From: JACMRI01 sp043778625
GTDB lineage: Bacteria > Bacteroidota > Bacteroidia > UBA4408
Direction: 5' to 3'
Assembly: GCA_043778625.1 (NCBI GenBank)
Contig: JAYWFU010000146.1
Span: forward strand, 1-42,333
Length of the DNA stretch: 42,333 nucleotides
A program made the position numbers and the translations under genes. The notes under the pieces are model-generated. The model was not told where the DNA came from. It made no database searches and saw only the letters and a program-made list of their open reading frames with translations. Positions 1-9,113 of the stretch are shown in pieces. The first letter of the stretch is position 1. The number at the start of each line of letters is the position of its first letter.

Positions 1-130
1 AGAAATAGCAGTTTTTTTGACATTCTTATAATTTCTCGCAAACCTACGTCTTTATTAGTCTTCAGCCATTTTACCAACTATTTTGTCCATTACCCCGAAA
101 TTTTTCAACCAAAAATTGCATTCAGGTATC

Positions 131-158
131 ATAAAGTGCTACTATAGTAGCACTTTAT
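131..158. repeat. 28-bp perfect palindrome
   Basis: Every base from 131 to 144 pairs with 158 to 145 with no loop (arm reads ATAAAGTGCTACTA). It lies about 28 bp beyond the end of the decayed transposase frame that stops at 186. It could be a transcription terminator for the minus strand, an operator for a dimeric protein, or part of the end of the element. It has no T-tract of the usual intrinsic-terminator kind. The rest of 1-185 shows no gene I can support. Confidence 0.7.
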
Positions 159-185
159 TAAAAACAACAAACCTATTCTGCCCTA

Positions 186-1117
186 TTACATGGTGCATAC
201 ATTACAAAAACGAGCGCTTTTGTTCTTGTGGTAACGTAGGGTTTGTGCTTGTTGTATGCTTATTTTAAACTTGTTTTTATCAACTATAGCCCCCTCAAAT
301 ACTTCTTGTGGTGTGTAGCCTGCTAAACTAATAGGGTAGCGGTGGTGATGGTTGTAGTGGGCAAAATCGTTTAGTTCTTGTAATAAATGTACTTTGTTGC
401 TAATGGCTCTAGTGTTTAAAAACTTGTTTTTAAAGGTGTTAAATGTACTTTCTATTTGATTGTTACTTGTTAAGTTTTTTGTTTTTTTGGTTGTATTCGT
501 GATATAGCTAACGCTAAGTAGGTAAAATTAAAGGTAGGTGTTTTGGCTATTTGTTTGGTAAAAGTGCTGGCATCTAACGTAGTAAACCATTGATTAACCT
601 CTCCTTTATTTTCAGAACCTCCGTCGGATACTAGCGTAATAGGTGGTGGGTGGTTTTGTAAATTGTATAGCGTAAACATTTCTTTAACTACTGCCAATAT
701 TGCTCCCGAGCTACCATCGTTTACTACCGCTTGGCGCAGTATTTTTTTGGAGTAATTATCCTTAATAATCACACCCCTAAGCATACCTTGCTGTAGGCTC
801 GGCACTAAGGTGGTATCAATATGAAGGTATTGTAAAATGCGGGTAGCACTCAGTTGTAGTTTAGCAGGTATGTGCTTGGTTTTTAGCACTTGCTCTGATA
901 GTAAACTAGCGTACTTATAAAACGTGCTACTGGCACAAAACAAACTATTGCTACGCATTAATTGATACCAAATAGTAGCGAGCGAATTGTGGCTATTGCA
1001 AGCCTCGTTAATGGCGGTTTTAATAACAGTATACTCGGCAATGGTTAATTGACCAAAGTGGGTTTTAAAACATAGGTTAGGTATAGCAAAATAAAATAGT
1101 AAACAAGTTAGCTTAAA
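186..1117 (-). pseudogene. DDE integrase/transposase, N-truncated and frameshifted
   Basis: This is a remnant of a Bacteroidota integrase-core (rve) transposase. The first frame is open from 1117 down to a TAA at 470-472. It contains the N-side linker pattern (IWYQLMRSNSLFCASSTFYKY), the first catalytic Asp in HIDTTLV, then DNYSKKI, and the second Asp in LVSDGGSEN. The catalytic Glu lies in the -1 frame (SNNQIESTFNTF), which runs on to a stop at 186-188 with the typical tail (YTPQEVFEG then DKNKFKISIQQA). A -1 shift at the seven-A tract (minus strand 488-482) joins the two frames without loss. The N-terminal helix-turn-helix part, roughly 100 residues, is missing: a TGA at 1118-1120 and the end of the next gene follow directly. 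All DDE residues are present, but truncation makes activity unlikely. Family assignment is by remembered pattern, not by search. Confidence 0.8.
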
Positions 1118-1135
1118 TCAAACGCCGAACTTAGT

Positions 1136-3430
1136 TTATTGTTTAATTATTTTACGCATTTGACTAATACCTTGTTGCGCGTTTTCTATTTTAAGTAGGT
1201 ACATACCTTGTGCGCAAGTGCTGAGGTCTATGTTAGTTTTATAACCTGTCCAATTGCTTTGGTACATCATATTACCAAGGGTTGTGTAAAGGGTAAGTTG
1301 CGTATTATTCATAGTAAGGTAGCTAGTTAAGTTTATACTACTATAAGTTGGGTTAGGGTATAATTGTATGTCAAACACTAAGCTACCATAGTTTTTTACT
1401 TGAGTTACGCTATTGGTATCGTAGTACATAACTACTCCACCACGAGTTGTTCCTATTGCAAATGCACGTTTGTTATTGCCAAAAGTGCCTATGGTTAAGT
1501 AGGTATTATCGCCGTGGTCAATATGATCGAGGCTATCAGTTAGTTTATTAAAGTAACCATACAAATTAGCGTTAGTAATGTTGTTGTACTTGTGCATGCC
1601 GCCCGTAGCAGTGCTTACATACAGTATTTTATTACTGCCTTCGGTTACTAATTGCGGGCAACTATTGCCAAATAATAATTTGTTGGCAATACGTGTGTCA
1701 ATGCCACCAAGAGTGTCGCTTTTAAATTCAAAAGTAGGACTAGTGAGCGTACCTACGTTTTCGTAATAAAAAATAGTACCACGTGCCGAGCCCGACAGTA
1801 GGTCAAGCTTACCATCACCGTTTACATCCACTAACTGTGGTGTTGCGTTGCTGTATGCCGTCATTACGGCGTTGGTATTGTCGCGTAGGGTTGTGGTTAC
1901 TAAGGTGTAGCTAGGCAGGTTACCTGCGCCTGCGTTGTTGCGGTAGTGTATGAATTTGCCCGTGCTTTCGCCTATTATTAGATCAAGGTCGCCGTCGTTA
2001 TCTAAGTCGCCAAAGGTAGGGTGCAAGTTACGTTTGTTAATTTTTGATATGCTATCCACATCGGTTTTAACCAATGTAAATTGTGGGTTGATAGCTGTAC
2101 CTGTGTTACGGTAATAATCTAACTGCGAGGTAAGTACGCTTATATATTTGTTAATTACCCATTTTTCAGTAAACGTATAGTTGTTTCCAATAATTAAATC
2201 TTGCTTGCCATCTCCATCAAAGTCAACAAAGGTAGGGTGTGCGTTAGTACCTACATCAATACTTTCGCTATTTAAAAACGAGGTGTTGGTTAACGTAAAC
2301 GTTGATGCGCAGGTAGCATTAGTATTTTTGTAGTAGTGAATATTGGTTTTGTTTTCGGAGCTTGCACCAATAGCATTGGGGCTTACGAGCAAATCTATTT
2401 TAGTATCGTTATTTACATCAAGGGTGGATACCATTGGAAATATCGACATACGAATAGGCACATTATATACTGGAAACAGCGTGTCGATACTTGTTACATG
2501 TGCTTTTTTGAGCGTGCCTGTATTGTACCCAGCTACTATGTTAGTAAAAGAAACATCTCCAATTAGCACTTCCTTTACCGTATCACAGTTGGCATCAAAT
2601 ACGGCTAGTGTACCGCCAGTATGTAAGTGCTTTGTACGTTCGTTGTAAGCTGTAACATCTATTTCATCTAAATTATCGCTGTATTTGCGTATTTTAAATG
2701 GATAGGGACATGCATCTAAATGAAGACTATTATTGTTAAAATTTTCAAAAAATCGCCCCCAGCAACTATCGGGTACGGTTAGTATGAGGCTATCGCAATT
2801 GTAATTATTTTCGATACGTTGGTTGCTGTACAGCCATACTTTACTGCCTTGCGAGTATAGATTGTCAAACACTAATATATCCACGTCGCCATCGCCGTCA
2901 ATGTCTCTAATGGCAGGTATATCAGCTGACGTGGTGTACACGTTAGTAGTTTGATTAGCCCCTGGGCCATATTTCAAAAACAATTTATCAATGGCCAACG
3001 TAAATGATACCTGTGCGGTGGTACTTGTGTTTTTCCACACTTGTGGGCAGCCATAGCCTAGGCGGTAGGTAAACAAATCTTCCTTGCCATCGCAGTTGTA
3101 ATCTACCACTTGTACCCAACTGTTTAATTGTGGAAAACTAGCTTCGTACTCTGGTGCGTGCACATAACTTATTGAATCAAAAATACCTTGATTCAAATAC
3201 GTAGTTACTGTATTGCCATCACGGTCAAACACCATTAAATCCTTAATACCATCAAGGTTTAAATCAATACCATGCAAACTAGCCGACGTATTACCTCCCG
3301 CCCATGGCCAACGCAGTTGTTTGCCAGCAGCGTTATATACTTTAATACTATCCACACGAGTTAATTGTTGGGCTTTGGTAGCGGTAGTTAATGCTACTAA
3401 AGTAAGGCAGAGTATAAGTTTGTTAAGCAT
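1136..3430 (-). CDS. FG-GAP/VCBS repeat protein with T9SS type A sorting domain
   Basis: A 764-residue secreted protein. Residues 1-21 form a Sec signal peptide ending at TKAQ. The body carries at least seven calcium-binding DxDxDGxxD-type loops (for example DLNLDGIKDLMVF, DYNCDGKEDL, DIDGDGDVDILVF, DFDGDGKQDLIIG, DLDNDGDLDLIIG, DVNGDGKLDLLSG). This is the pattern of an integrin-like FG-GAP/VCBS beta-propeller. The last ~80 residues are a Por-secretion tail (LYPNPTYSSINL near the start, GMYLLKI, final RKIIKQ), so the protein should be exported by the type IX system and anchored or released at the surface. The ligand is unknown. It is transcribed alone, divergently from the glucosaminidase gene. 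The gene is intact and sits 18 bp from the transposase remnant. Confidence 0.9.
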   Translation of the reverse strand: MLNKLILCLTLVALTTATKAQQLTRVDSIKVYNAAGKQLRWPWAGGNTSASLHGIDLNLDGIKDLMVFDRDGNTVTTYLNQGIFDSISYVHAPEYEASFPQLNSWVQVVDYNCDGKEDLFTYRLGYGCPQVWKNTSTTAQVSFTLAIDKLFLKYGPGANQTTNVYTTSADIPAIRDIDGDGDVDILVFDNLYSQGSKVWLYSNQRIENNYNCDSLILTVPDSCWGRFFENFNNNSLHLDACPYPFKIRKYSDNLDEIDVTAYNERTKHLHTGGTLAVFDANCDTVKEVLIGDVSFTNIVAGYNTGTLKKAHVTSIDTLFPVYNVPIRMSIFPMVSTLDVNNDTKIDLLVSPNAIGASSENKTNIHYYKNTNATCASTFTLTNTSFLNSESIDVGTNAHPTFVDFDGDGKQDLIIGNNYTFTEKWVINKYISVLTSQLDYYRNTGTAINPQFTLVKTDVDSISKINKRNLHPTFGDLDNDGDLDLIIGESTGKFIHYRNNAGAGNLPSYTLVTTTLRDNTNAVMTAYSNATPQLVDVNGDGKLDLLSGSARGTIFYYENVGTLTSPTFEFKSDTLGGIDTRIANKLLFGNSCPQLVTEGSNKILYVSTATGGMHKYNNITNANLYGYFNKLTDSLDHIDHGDNTYLTIGTFGNNKRAFAIGTTRGGVVMYYDTNSVTQVKNYGSLVFDIQLYPNPTYSSINLTSYLTMNNTQLTLYTTLGNMMYQSNWTGYKTNIDLSTCAQGMYLLKIENAQQGISQMRKIIKQ

Positions 3431-3620
3431 AGTAATAGTAGGTTAAATAGGGTATTTAATTTAAGTAAATATATAGTTTTAAAATGATGTGTTAGTTAGT
3501 TGTTGCCAAATTTTAATTAGGTTGTTAATTAACATTTGATTGTTAAAACTATGTAGCCACCGCTATGTTACTTGCCTTGGCTTAGCACTATTTTCGTATC
3601 AGAACCAAACTTATACACCA

Positions 3621-4595
3621 ATGCGTATTATTTACTTTATTATAGTACTACTTATTGCCAATATTGCTGTGGCGCAAGTACAGCTAACCCCATTAACTAT
3701 TAATAAACTAAATTATATTGTAGCACATAAACACTTGGCAGTGCAACAAATGCTTATGTATGGTGTGCCTGCAAGTATTACATTGGCACAAGGGCTTATT
3801 GAAACCAAGGCGGGTAATAGCGAACTTATTACACAAGCTAATAATCATTTTGGTATTAAATGTAAGCGCGATTGGGCAGGTAGCACTTACACCTACACTG
3901 ACGATAGCCCCAACGAATGTTTTAGAGCCTATGAATCGGCCGAAGAATCCTATACTGACCACAGTCAGTTTTTAATATCTCGTCCTTGGTATGCCTCGTT
4001 ATTTGAACTGCATACTACTGATTATACGGCATGGGCTAATGGATTAAAAACTGCAGGTTACGCTACTGATAAAGCCTATGCACAAAAGTTAATTGCAGTT
4101 ATTGAAACATTTGAACTAAACCAGTACGATGTGCTGTCCACCCTTGCTATTAAGGGTATTACCCTGCCTACCAGTGTGCCATCGGCGCCGTACTATCGTT
4201 TTGTACAAGACCATATTTTGTACTATAAAAACAACGCTCCGTTTGTAGTAGCTAACCGTTACGATACATATTATCGTATTGCTAAAGCTTATAATTTAAA
4301 GTTAGAGCAATTGTACAAATACAACGATCTTGACCCTAATTACAACATGTTGCGTGTTGATGATATAGTGTTTTTAAAACCTAAGCAGGCCAATACTAAT
4401 GAACAAATACACATTGTTCAATACAACGAAACGCCACTAGCCATTGCACAATTGCATGCTATAAAACTAAAAACATTGTGTAAGCTAAATAAAATTAATA
4501 GTGCTAATACCTTAATAGCAGGTACGGTGGTTTATCTTAACAAAAAAGGCAAACGCTCGGCAACTACTACCACTACTGCATTAGCAGGACTTTAA
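3621..4595 (+). CDS. Secreted glucosaminidase (FlgJ-like) with LysM domains
   Basis: A peptidoglycan hydrolase of 324 residues. I chose ATG 3621 over the longer frame from 3540 because it begins a clean signal peptide (MRIIYFIIVLLIANIAVAQ). Residues ~35-175 match the mannosyl-glycoprotein endo-beta-N-acetylglucosaminidase fold: SITLAQGLIETKAGNSEL carries the catalytic Glu, followed by NNHFGIKC and FRAYESAEESYTDHSQFL, and TAGYATDKAYAQKLI. The C-terminal half has two LysM-like stretches (YDTYYRIAKAYNLKLEQLYKYN and a second ending at VVYLNKK), which would bind peptidoglycan. It should act in the periplasm in cell-wall turnover or daughter-cell separation. It converges on the nuclease gene, with only 12 bp between the stop codons. 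Confidence 0.9.
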   Translation: MRIIYFIIVLLIANIAVAQVQLTPLTINKLNYIVAHKHLAVQQMLMYGVPASITLAQGLIETKAGNSELITQANNHFGIKCKRDWAGSTYTYTDDSPNECFRAYESAEESYTDHSQFLISRPWYASLFELHTTDYTAWANGLKTAGYATDKAYAQKLIAVIETFELNQYDVLSTLAIKGITLPTSVPSAPYYRFVQDHILYYKNNAPFVVANRYDTYYRIAKAYNLKLEQLYKYNDLDPNYNMLRVDDIVFLKPKQANTNEQIHIVQYNETPLAIAQLHAIKLKTLCKLNKINSANTLIAGTVVYLNKKGKRSATTTTTALAGL

Positions 4596-4607
4596 GTTAT
4601 TGCGTTT

Positions 4608-7466
4608 TTAAAAACGTTCTCGGTTACATAGTGTGTTAAACGAACAGTAACCACATACCTCTATATTTTCAGTTTGATTAAACGGTAGGCTAGTATCCAA
4701 GAGTTGTTGGGTAAGTGTAATTAGTTCGCTTTCAAATTCAATGAAATGATTTTGGTTTAACACTGCACCTTGCGTATAGTTAAGATACATTAAGCCTTCG
4801 TTACTATTTTTAGTGCTGTAAATGCACGATGCCAAGGGTTGTTGGCGTTGTTGATACAGCAAGTACGAGTAAAAAAAAGTTTGAAACGCTTTGCTTTTTT
4901 TATAATTTGTAAACAGTTCGTTTATATCCACTACCTTTAAATCGTTAGGCACTACCTTGCCCGTTTTGTAATCAACAATGGTAGTTATGCCGTTGCGTAC
5001 ATCAATACGGTCGGCAATACCTTTTAACTTTAGTTCAGTATTTTGTACTGTTAATAGGTGGTTTAGCTCTACTTCAATTTGTTCAACTACTAATTCGGTA
5101 CCGTTGTTAATGGCTTTTAGCTCGTAGTTAAAATATTTTTTAAGTTGATATTCAATGGTATTAATAGTTATTAAATTTTCGCCAGTATCGTAGGCTTTAT
5201 TTTTTTTTATATCAATAAACGCTTGCTTAATGGCAGTTGGTATTTGTTGGGTTATGTGTGTAATAGTGCTAGCGGTAAGTGCTTGTGTGAGATGCGGAGT
5301 AAGTAATAGTTCCAATGCACCATGAAATATTAACCCATAATCGGCCAAGTCTACCGTATCCGACAGTTCGTCGGCATCAAACAAGCCTTGAATATATTTG
5401 TAATAAAATTGTAACGGACACGCAATGTACGCACCAAATGCTGAGGGCGACATACCTTTAGTTAATTTAATGTGTAAGCGCTCCATTACATCATCAGTTT
5501 TGAGCATAGTTATGGCATTATCAATAGCTATGAATTTATCTATTACTACGTAGTTGTTTTTTTGATAGATGCAGTTATTATTTGTAGTTACTAGTTCATT
5601 TTCGAGTTGAAGTATAAATCGGCTTTTTTCGTGTACTTCGTTATTACTTTCGCCCTCAATGTACAGTAAGTGTGCGCTTTGGCTGCGCTTTAATAAATGG
5701 TAAAAATGGTACGAAAAAATGGAGTCGTTATCGGCACTGCTATTCATGCCAAAATTCATTTTTACATCGTACGTTAAAAACGACGATGCTCCACCCTTGG
5801 CAGGTATTACGCCTTCGTTTACACCCAGTACAATTACGTGTTTAAAATCGAGCATACGGGTTTCTAACACGCCCATTATTTGCATGCCCAGCAATGGCTC
5901 GCCCCTAAACGTTACGCTTAGGCTAGTAACCATTGAATTAAAAAATAGTATAATTTCCGAATAACTAATTTGTGTTAAGTTATTGCTTGCCAATGTTTGG
6001 TTTAATTGTAGTAAGATGCTTGTAACAGCCGATAAACACTCGGTATTAAAGCTATCAATAATAGTGTTGCTATCGCTAATTTTGGCTTTGATATAGGCTA
6101 GTAAATTTATTAAGTGATTAATTTTACTAGCTACATCGCAGTCTTCAAACAAACACATAAACAATGGTGTAATGCCGTGGTCTGTTACCATTTGCTGCAA
6201 TTGCGTAGGAGTAATACGCACTAAATTTTGTGCAATAAGTTGTTGTTTAATGTGCTTGCAATTGGTTACGCCTATTACATAGTTTTTAACAAGTGGATGC
6301 TCAATAATCTCCGTAAAAAACACGTGGTAAATACCTCGTTTGGCGCTTTGCCCACTGTTTTTAAACAACTTAAAAAACGAATTGCATAAGTGGTAAGCCA
6401 CCGTAGCATTAACAGGGTAACCCATAGTAATGTTGAGGTACTTAATACTCTCGGGCAGTGCATATAGCATGGGTAGTAGCATGTTTTCTTTGGCTAATAC
6501 TATGGCAATATCTGCCTGAGCAATGCCCTGCTCATGCACCAGTTCTGTTATTAATTTGTTGGCAATAGCTACCATATTAGCACCATTGCTGGCAGGGTAA
6601 CTATTAATAGCGATGGGATTAGTGGCTAATAAATTAGTTTTACGAATGGTAAGCTCCGAAGGTAAAAATAGTGTGTTGTTGCTAAAAACAGCTTTGCGCA
6701 TATAGGCTCTAAAAAAACGCCCCGCCTCGTGGTTATCATTTTGGTAATAATAGTTATCAATATCCCACACAAATTTTACATTGCCCTGCTCGGCACAGGT
6801 GGTTATTAGGCGTTCTTCGCTTTTGGTAAAGGCGTTAAAACCTGCAAAAATATAGGTTTGATTATTAGCTAAATAATTGGGTAGTATGCTCTCAAAGTTT
6901 TCTACGGCATAGTTAGCCGCTATACCTTGAGTAACGGTACGTTTTTCAATTAATGTTTTGCGGTACAGTTCAAACAATGGGTAGAGCGAGTTCCAAAACT
7001 CAAAATACTTTTGTTGGAACTCGGTTAGTTTTTCCATAGCCAAGCCGTATTGCGGTGTCCATTGTTCAATGGCTTTAACTTCGGTTAAGTAGTTAAATAT
7101 GGCTTTGGCGCTTACCGCATGTTTTTCAATATCGTTAAAATCGTTCAATGCTACATTGCCCCATTTGGCAAATTCAACAAACGATTGCTCAGGTTTTAAC
7201 TGCATATTACAAGCGTATAATTGCATTAACGCCTGTAAATTATCAATACGTTGCATTTGCGCCGTATTGTATATAAACTCCTCAATAGTAATGAAATTGG
7301 GCAACCACGTGGTGGTGGTATATACTTGTTGAATAGTTTTGTTAAAAAACAAAGCAGCCCTACGATTAGGAGTAACTAGCGTTATATTTTTTAAATTAGT
7401 ACCATAATGCGCTTGCAGTAGCTCACATACATAGTGTATAAAAGTAGGGGCGGAGGGCTGATGCAC
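4608..7466 (-). CDS. AddB-like PD-(D/E)XK nuclease/helicase-family protein
   Basis: A 952-residue protein related to AddB/RexB, the partner of AddA in processing double-strand breaks for recombination. The N-terminus (NITLVTPNRRAALFF) matches the degenerate helicase-like domain of this family. The region AYIACPLQFYYKY plus the C-terminal CGYCSFNTLCNRERF supplies four Cys that in AddB hold a 4Fe-4S cluster around the nuclease. The nuclease core reads DRIDVRNGITTIVDYKTGK, with the Asp and the D-x-K pair. No good Walker A is visible, as expected for AddB-type subunits. It starts 3 bp after the stop of the SRPBCC gene, so the two are probably cotranscribed. An AddA partner is not in the window. 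Confidence 0.85.
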   Translation of the reverse strand: MHQPSAPTFIHYVCELLQAHYGTNLKNITLVTPNRRAALFFNKTIQQVYTTTTWLPNFITIEEFIYNTAQMQRIDNLQALMQLYACNMQLKPEQSFVEFAKWGNVALNDFNDIEKHAVSAKAIFNYLTEVKAIEQWTPQYGLAMEKLTEFQQKYFEFWNSLYPLFELYRKTLIEKRTVTQGIAANYAVENFESILPNYLANNQTYIFAGFNAFTKSEERLITTCAEQGNVKFVWDIDNYYYQNDNHEAGRFFRAYMRKAVFSNNTLFLPSELTIRKTNLLATNPIAINSYPASNGANMVAIANKLITELVHEQGIAQADIAIVLAKENMLLPMLYALPESIKYLNITMGYPVNATVAYHLCNSFFKLFKNSGQSAKRGIYHVFFTEIIEHPLVKNYVIGVTNCKHIKQQLIAQNLVRITPTQLQQMVTDHGITPLFMCLFEDCDVASKINHLINLLAYIKAKISDSNTIIDSFNTECLSAVTSILLQLNQTLASNNLTQISYSEIILFFNSMVTSLSVTFRGEPLLGMQIMGVLETRMLDFKHVIVLGVNEGVIPAKGGASSFLTYDVKMNFGMNSSADNDSIFSYHFYHLLKRSQSAHLLYIEGESNNEVHEKSRFILQLENELVTTNNNCIYQKNNYVVIDKFIAIDNAITMLKTDDVMERLHIKLTKGMSPSAFGAYIACPLQFYYKYIQGLFDADELSDTVDLADYGLIFHGALELLLTPHLTQALTASTITHITQQIPTAIKQAFIDIKKNKAYDTGENLITINTIEYQLKKYFNYELKAINNGTELVVEQIEVELNHLLTVQNTELKLKGIADRIDVRNGITTIVDYKTGKVVPNDLKVVDINELFTNYKKSKAFQTFFYSYLLYQQRQQPLASCIYSTKNSNEGLMYLNYTQGAVLNQNHFIEFESELITLTQQLLDTSLPFNQTENIEVCGYCSFNTLCNRERF

Positions 7467-7469
7467 GTT

Positions 7470-8312
7470 TTATAGCGAGTGTACGTAGTGGTTAAAATTA
7501 TTAAGTATAGCCTGCCAGCCGCCTTGCTGTAAGGCTATTGAATTTTCGGTTTCGGGGTCAAATGTTTCGGTAATTAGTACCGAAGTACCTTGTTGGGTAA
7601 AGTCAACAGTAATTTTTCGTCCATCTTCTCCCACCGATGCTATGTGCAGTAATGGACTAATAGCGGTGTACTTAACTGCAAAATCAAAACTAAAACTGCC
7701 GTCCTTTGCTGCCATTGTAGTAATTAATTTTCCACCTACGCTAAGGTCGTTACTAGATTTTGGGCAATGCCAGTCGTCCGAAGCAAAACACCAATTTTGT
7801 ATATGCTTTGGAGTATTCCAATAATCCCACGCCTGTTGCAACGTAGTGTTTACAATAGTTGTAACGGTTATGGCAAATGTTTCTACCGTAGTTTTAAGCA
7901 TTGCTAAAGCTTTGGGGAAGGTAGTGCTAAAATAATCGGCATATTCCTTTGGTGCATTAATAGTTACTTGCACTGTTGTAGAGCCGTTGTTTTCAGTTAG
8001 GGTATAGCTTTCAAACGAATCAGCCCATGCTTCAAACTCAGGTGTAATGGGTTGCTCCTCAAAATTTTTAATAGCACCAATGTGTTTAAACACCATTTTT
8101 TGGTTAGGTACACACTCTGTTATTTGGCTGTAAATACCATCGCCCGTAGGGTTTAAAAAATGCACTTTGCTAGTTTGTTTCCAATCGGTTACGGCATACG
8201 AGCCTTCGTTAAAAACACTTACCCATTTACGGTAAGTAACATCGTCCCAAAGCATAAACCACACTTTGGTGGCAGGTGCTGCAATGGTAATTTCAAAATT
8301 TAGTTGTGGCAT
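7470..8312 (-). CDS. Tandem SRPBCC (AHSA1/START-like) domain protein
   Basis: A 280-residue cytosolic protein made of two SRPBCC-fold units. Unit one (~1-140) starts FEITIAAPATKVWFMLWD. Unit two (~145-280) restarts with ITVTTIVNTTLQQAWDYWNTP, carries NWCFASDDWHCP and VGGKLITTMAAKDGSFSFDF, and ends GWQAILNNFNHYVHSL, the classic C-terminal helix of AHSA1-type proteins. Single-unit members are ~140-150 residues, so this looks like a fusion or duplication. The fold binds hydrophobic ligands in a deep pocket; no ligand can be inferred here. It is the first gene of a likely two-gene unit with the AddB-like gene. No functional link between the two is evident. Confidence 0.85.
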   Translation of the reverse strand: MPQLNFEITIAAPATKVWFMLWDDVTYRKWVSVFNEGSYAVTDWKQTSKVHFLNPTGDGIYSQITECVPNQKMVFKHIGAIKNFEEQPITPEFEAWADSFESYTLTENNGSTTVQVTINAPKEYADYFSTTFPKALAMLKTTVETFAITVTTIVNTTLQQAWDYWNTPKHIQNWCFASDDWHCPKSSNDLSVGGKLITTMAAKDGSFSFDFAVKYTAISPLLHIASVGEDGRKITVDFTQQGTSVLITETFDPETENSIALQQGGWQAILNNFNHYVHSL

Positions 8313-8353
8313 GGTTGTATGGTATGTTGAGGTGTTTAGTGTAATTTCGCAAA

Positions 8354-8361
8354 CGAAGATA
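8354..8361 (-). promoter_or_regulatory. Possible Bacteroidota -7 element for the SRPBCC gene
   Basis: The minus strand reads TATCTTCG about 42 bp upstream of the start at 8312, one mismatch from TAnnTTTG. I see no convincing TTTG at the right distance upstream, so this is weak. Confidence 0.3.
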
Positions 8362-8393
8362 GCAAACTCCTTTAATTTGCATTAAAATAATGG

Positions 8394-8438
8394 AGCGTAA
8401 TACGCTATTTTCGTCGCATTGTTTCGTGGGGACACGAA
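8394..8438. repeat. REP-like hairpins upstream of the SRPBCC gene
   Basis: Two adjacent structures. The first is an odd 13-nt palindrome at 8394-8406 (AGCGTAATACGCT). The second is a hairpin with TTCGTG at 8423-8428 and CACGAA at 8433-8438 around a 4-nt loop. The TTCGTG/CACGAA hairpin recurs twice at 27.1 kb, which marks it as a dispersed family. The rest of 8313-8547 holds no gene I can support. Confidence 0.55.
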
Positions 8439-8568
8439 TCTTGGTTAGGAGTTATCATCCTTTAGTTTGAATAAAGTCTATTCCCTTTGAATTGAATACG
8501 CCTCAGTTTTAATTAGGGTGAATTGAACTCGAATTAAAACTTACGTCCACAAGTGTTCGAAACGTTAA

Positions 8569-8754
8569 TTAAGCTGAATTCCATAGGTGTTTTGCCTTAT
8601 CGGGGTTACCTCCACACAGCACTACTATTTCTTTAATAATAGAGTTGTCGAGTTCAATTTCGAATTTCAATTTAGCAATTTTATAGTCTTTAATTTTATT
8701 GAGCTTTCGATAGGCAATAATCAGTATAGCTAAAATCATAGTCATGCACAGCAT
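8569..8754 (-). CDS. Small hypothetical protein inside the deleted IS
   Basis: A 61-codon frame starting at an ATG in another frame than the transposase fragment. It has a short hydrophobic N-terminus (MILAILIIAY), then a charged stretch (KIAKLKFEIELD) and ends six bases inside the left inverted end. It may be a chance frame or the C-terminal remnant of a captured gene. I do not recognise it, and expression is doubtful because it starts within decayed transposase sequence. Confidence 0.25.
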   Translation of the reverse strand: MLCMTMILAILIIAYRKLNKIKDYKIAKLKFEIELDNSIIKEIVVLCGGNPDKAKHLWNSA

Positions 8755-8986
8755 TATATTTTGCAGGTATATTTTGGTTTAAAAACGATTTGAATTTAGC
8801 CGAGCTTAGATAAGTTTCTATCACTCGCAATCTTAATTTTTCACTGTTGAGCATCGAAAACAATATCAATTTAAAAACGACCTCACCACTTAATTTTTTT
8901 ACTTGAAAATCAACTTTTTTTTCTAGTGCAAAGGCATCAAAATTTCTAGTAGGTATTAGTTTTAATAATTCATTTCGAGTTATAAA
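8696..8986 (-). pseudogene. IS4-type transposase N-terminal fragment
   Basis: An open minus-strand frame of about 95 codons with no ATG at its head. It reads RNELLKLIPTRNFDAFALE, then VDFQVKKLSGEVVFKLILF, SMLNSEKLRLRVIE and AKFKSF, and breaks off after KYNAVHD. This pattern (QVKKLSG, then FKL-LFS-LNSE and LRV-E) matches the N-terminal region of IS4-superfamily transposases common in Bacteroidota. The catalytic DDE residues, which would lie further on, are absent. The last ~14 codons before the stop at 8696 do not look homologous, so the deletion point is probably near 8745. Confidence 0.55.
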
Positions 8987-9113
8987 TCACTACTACCAAT
9001 TTTTAAAATTGAACTAGAACGTTACTCAATTTAATTATAAACATATCTTTGTGTGACATTTCGAACACTTGTGGCATGTTGCTCGTATTTATTAAAACTT
9101 AAAACTAATTGTA

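Larger units (their letters stand above)
8548..9074. mobile_element. MITE-like internally deleted insertion sequence
   Basis: Perfect 16-bp inverted ends CCACAAGTGTTCGAAA (8548-8563) and its reverse complement (9059-9074) bound a 527-bp unit. Inside, on the minus strand, is the N-terminal part of a transposase (8696-8986) that breaks off and is followed by unrelated sequence. This is the layout of an IS derivative that has lost most of its transposase. I see no target-site duplication in the flanks. The right end abuts a short sequence (GCTCGTATTTA) that is itself repeated at 9662. Family identity is by remembered pattern. Confidence 0.6.

Noticed and set aside
83..268. Plus-strand 61-codon frame
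   Set aside because: It overlaps the transposase C-terminus and the palindrome on the other strand, with no motif or signal peptide.
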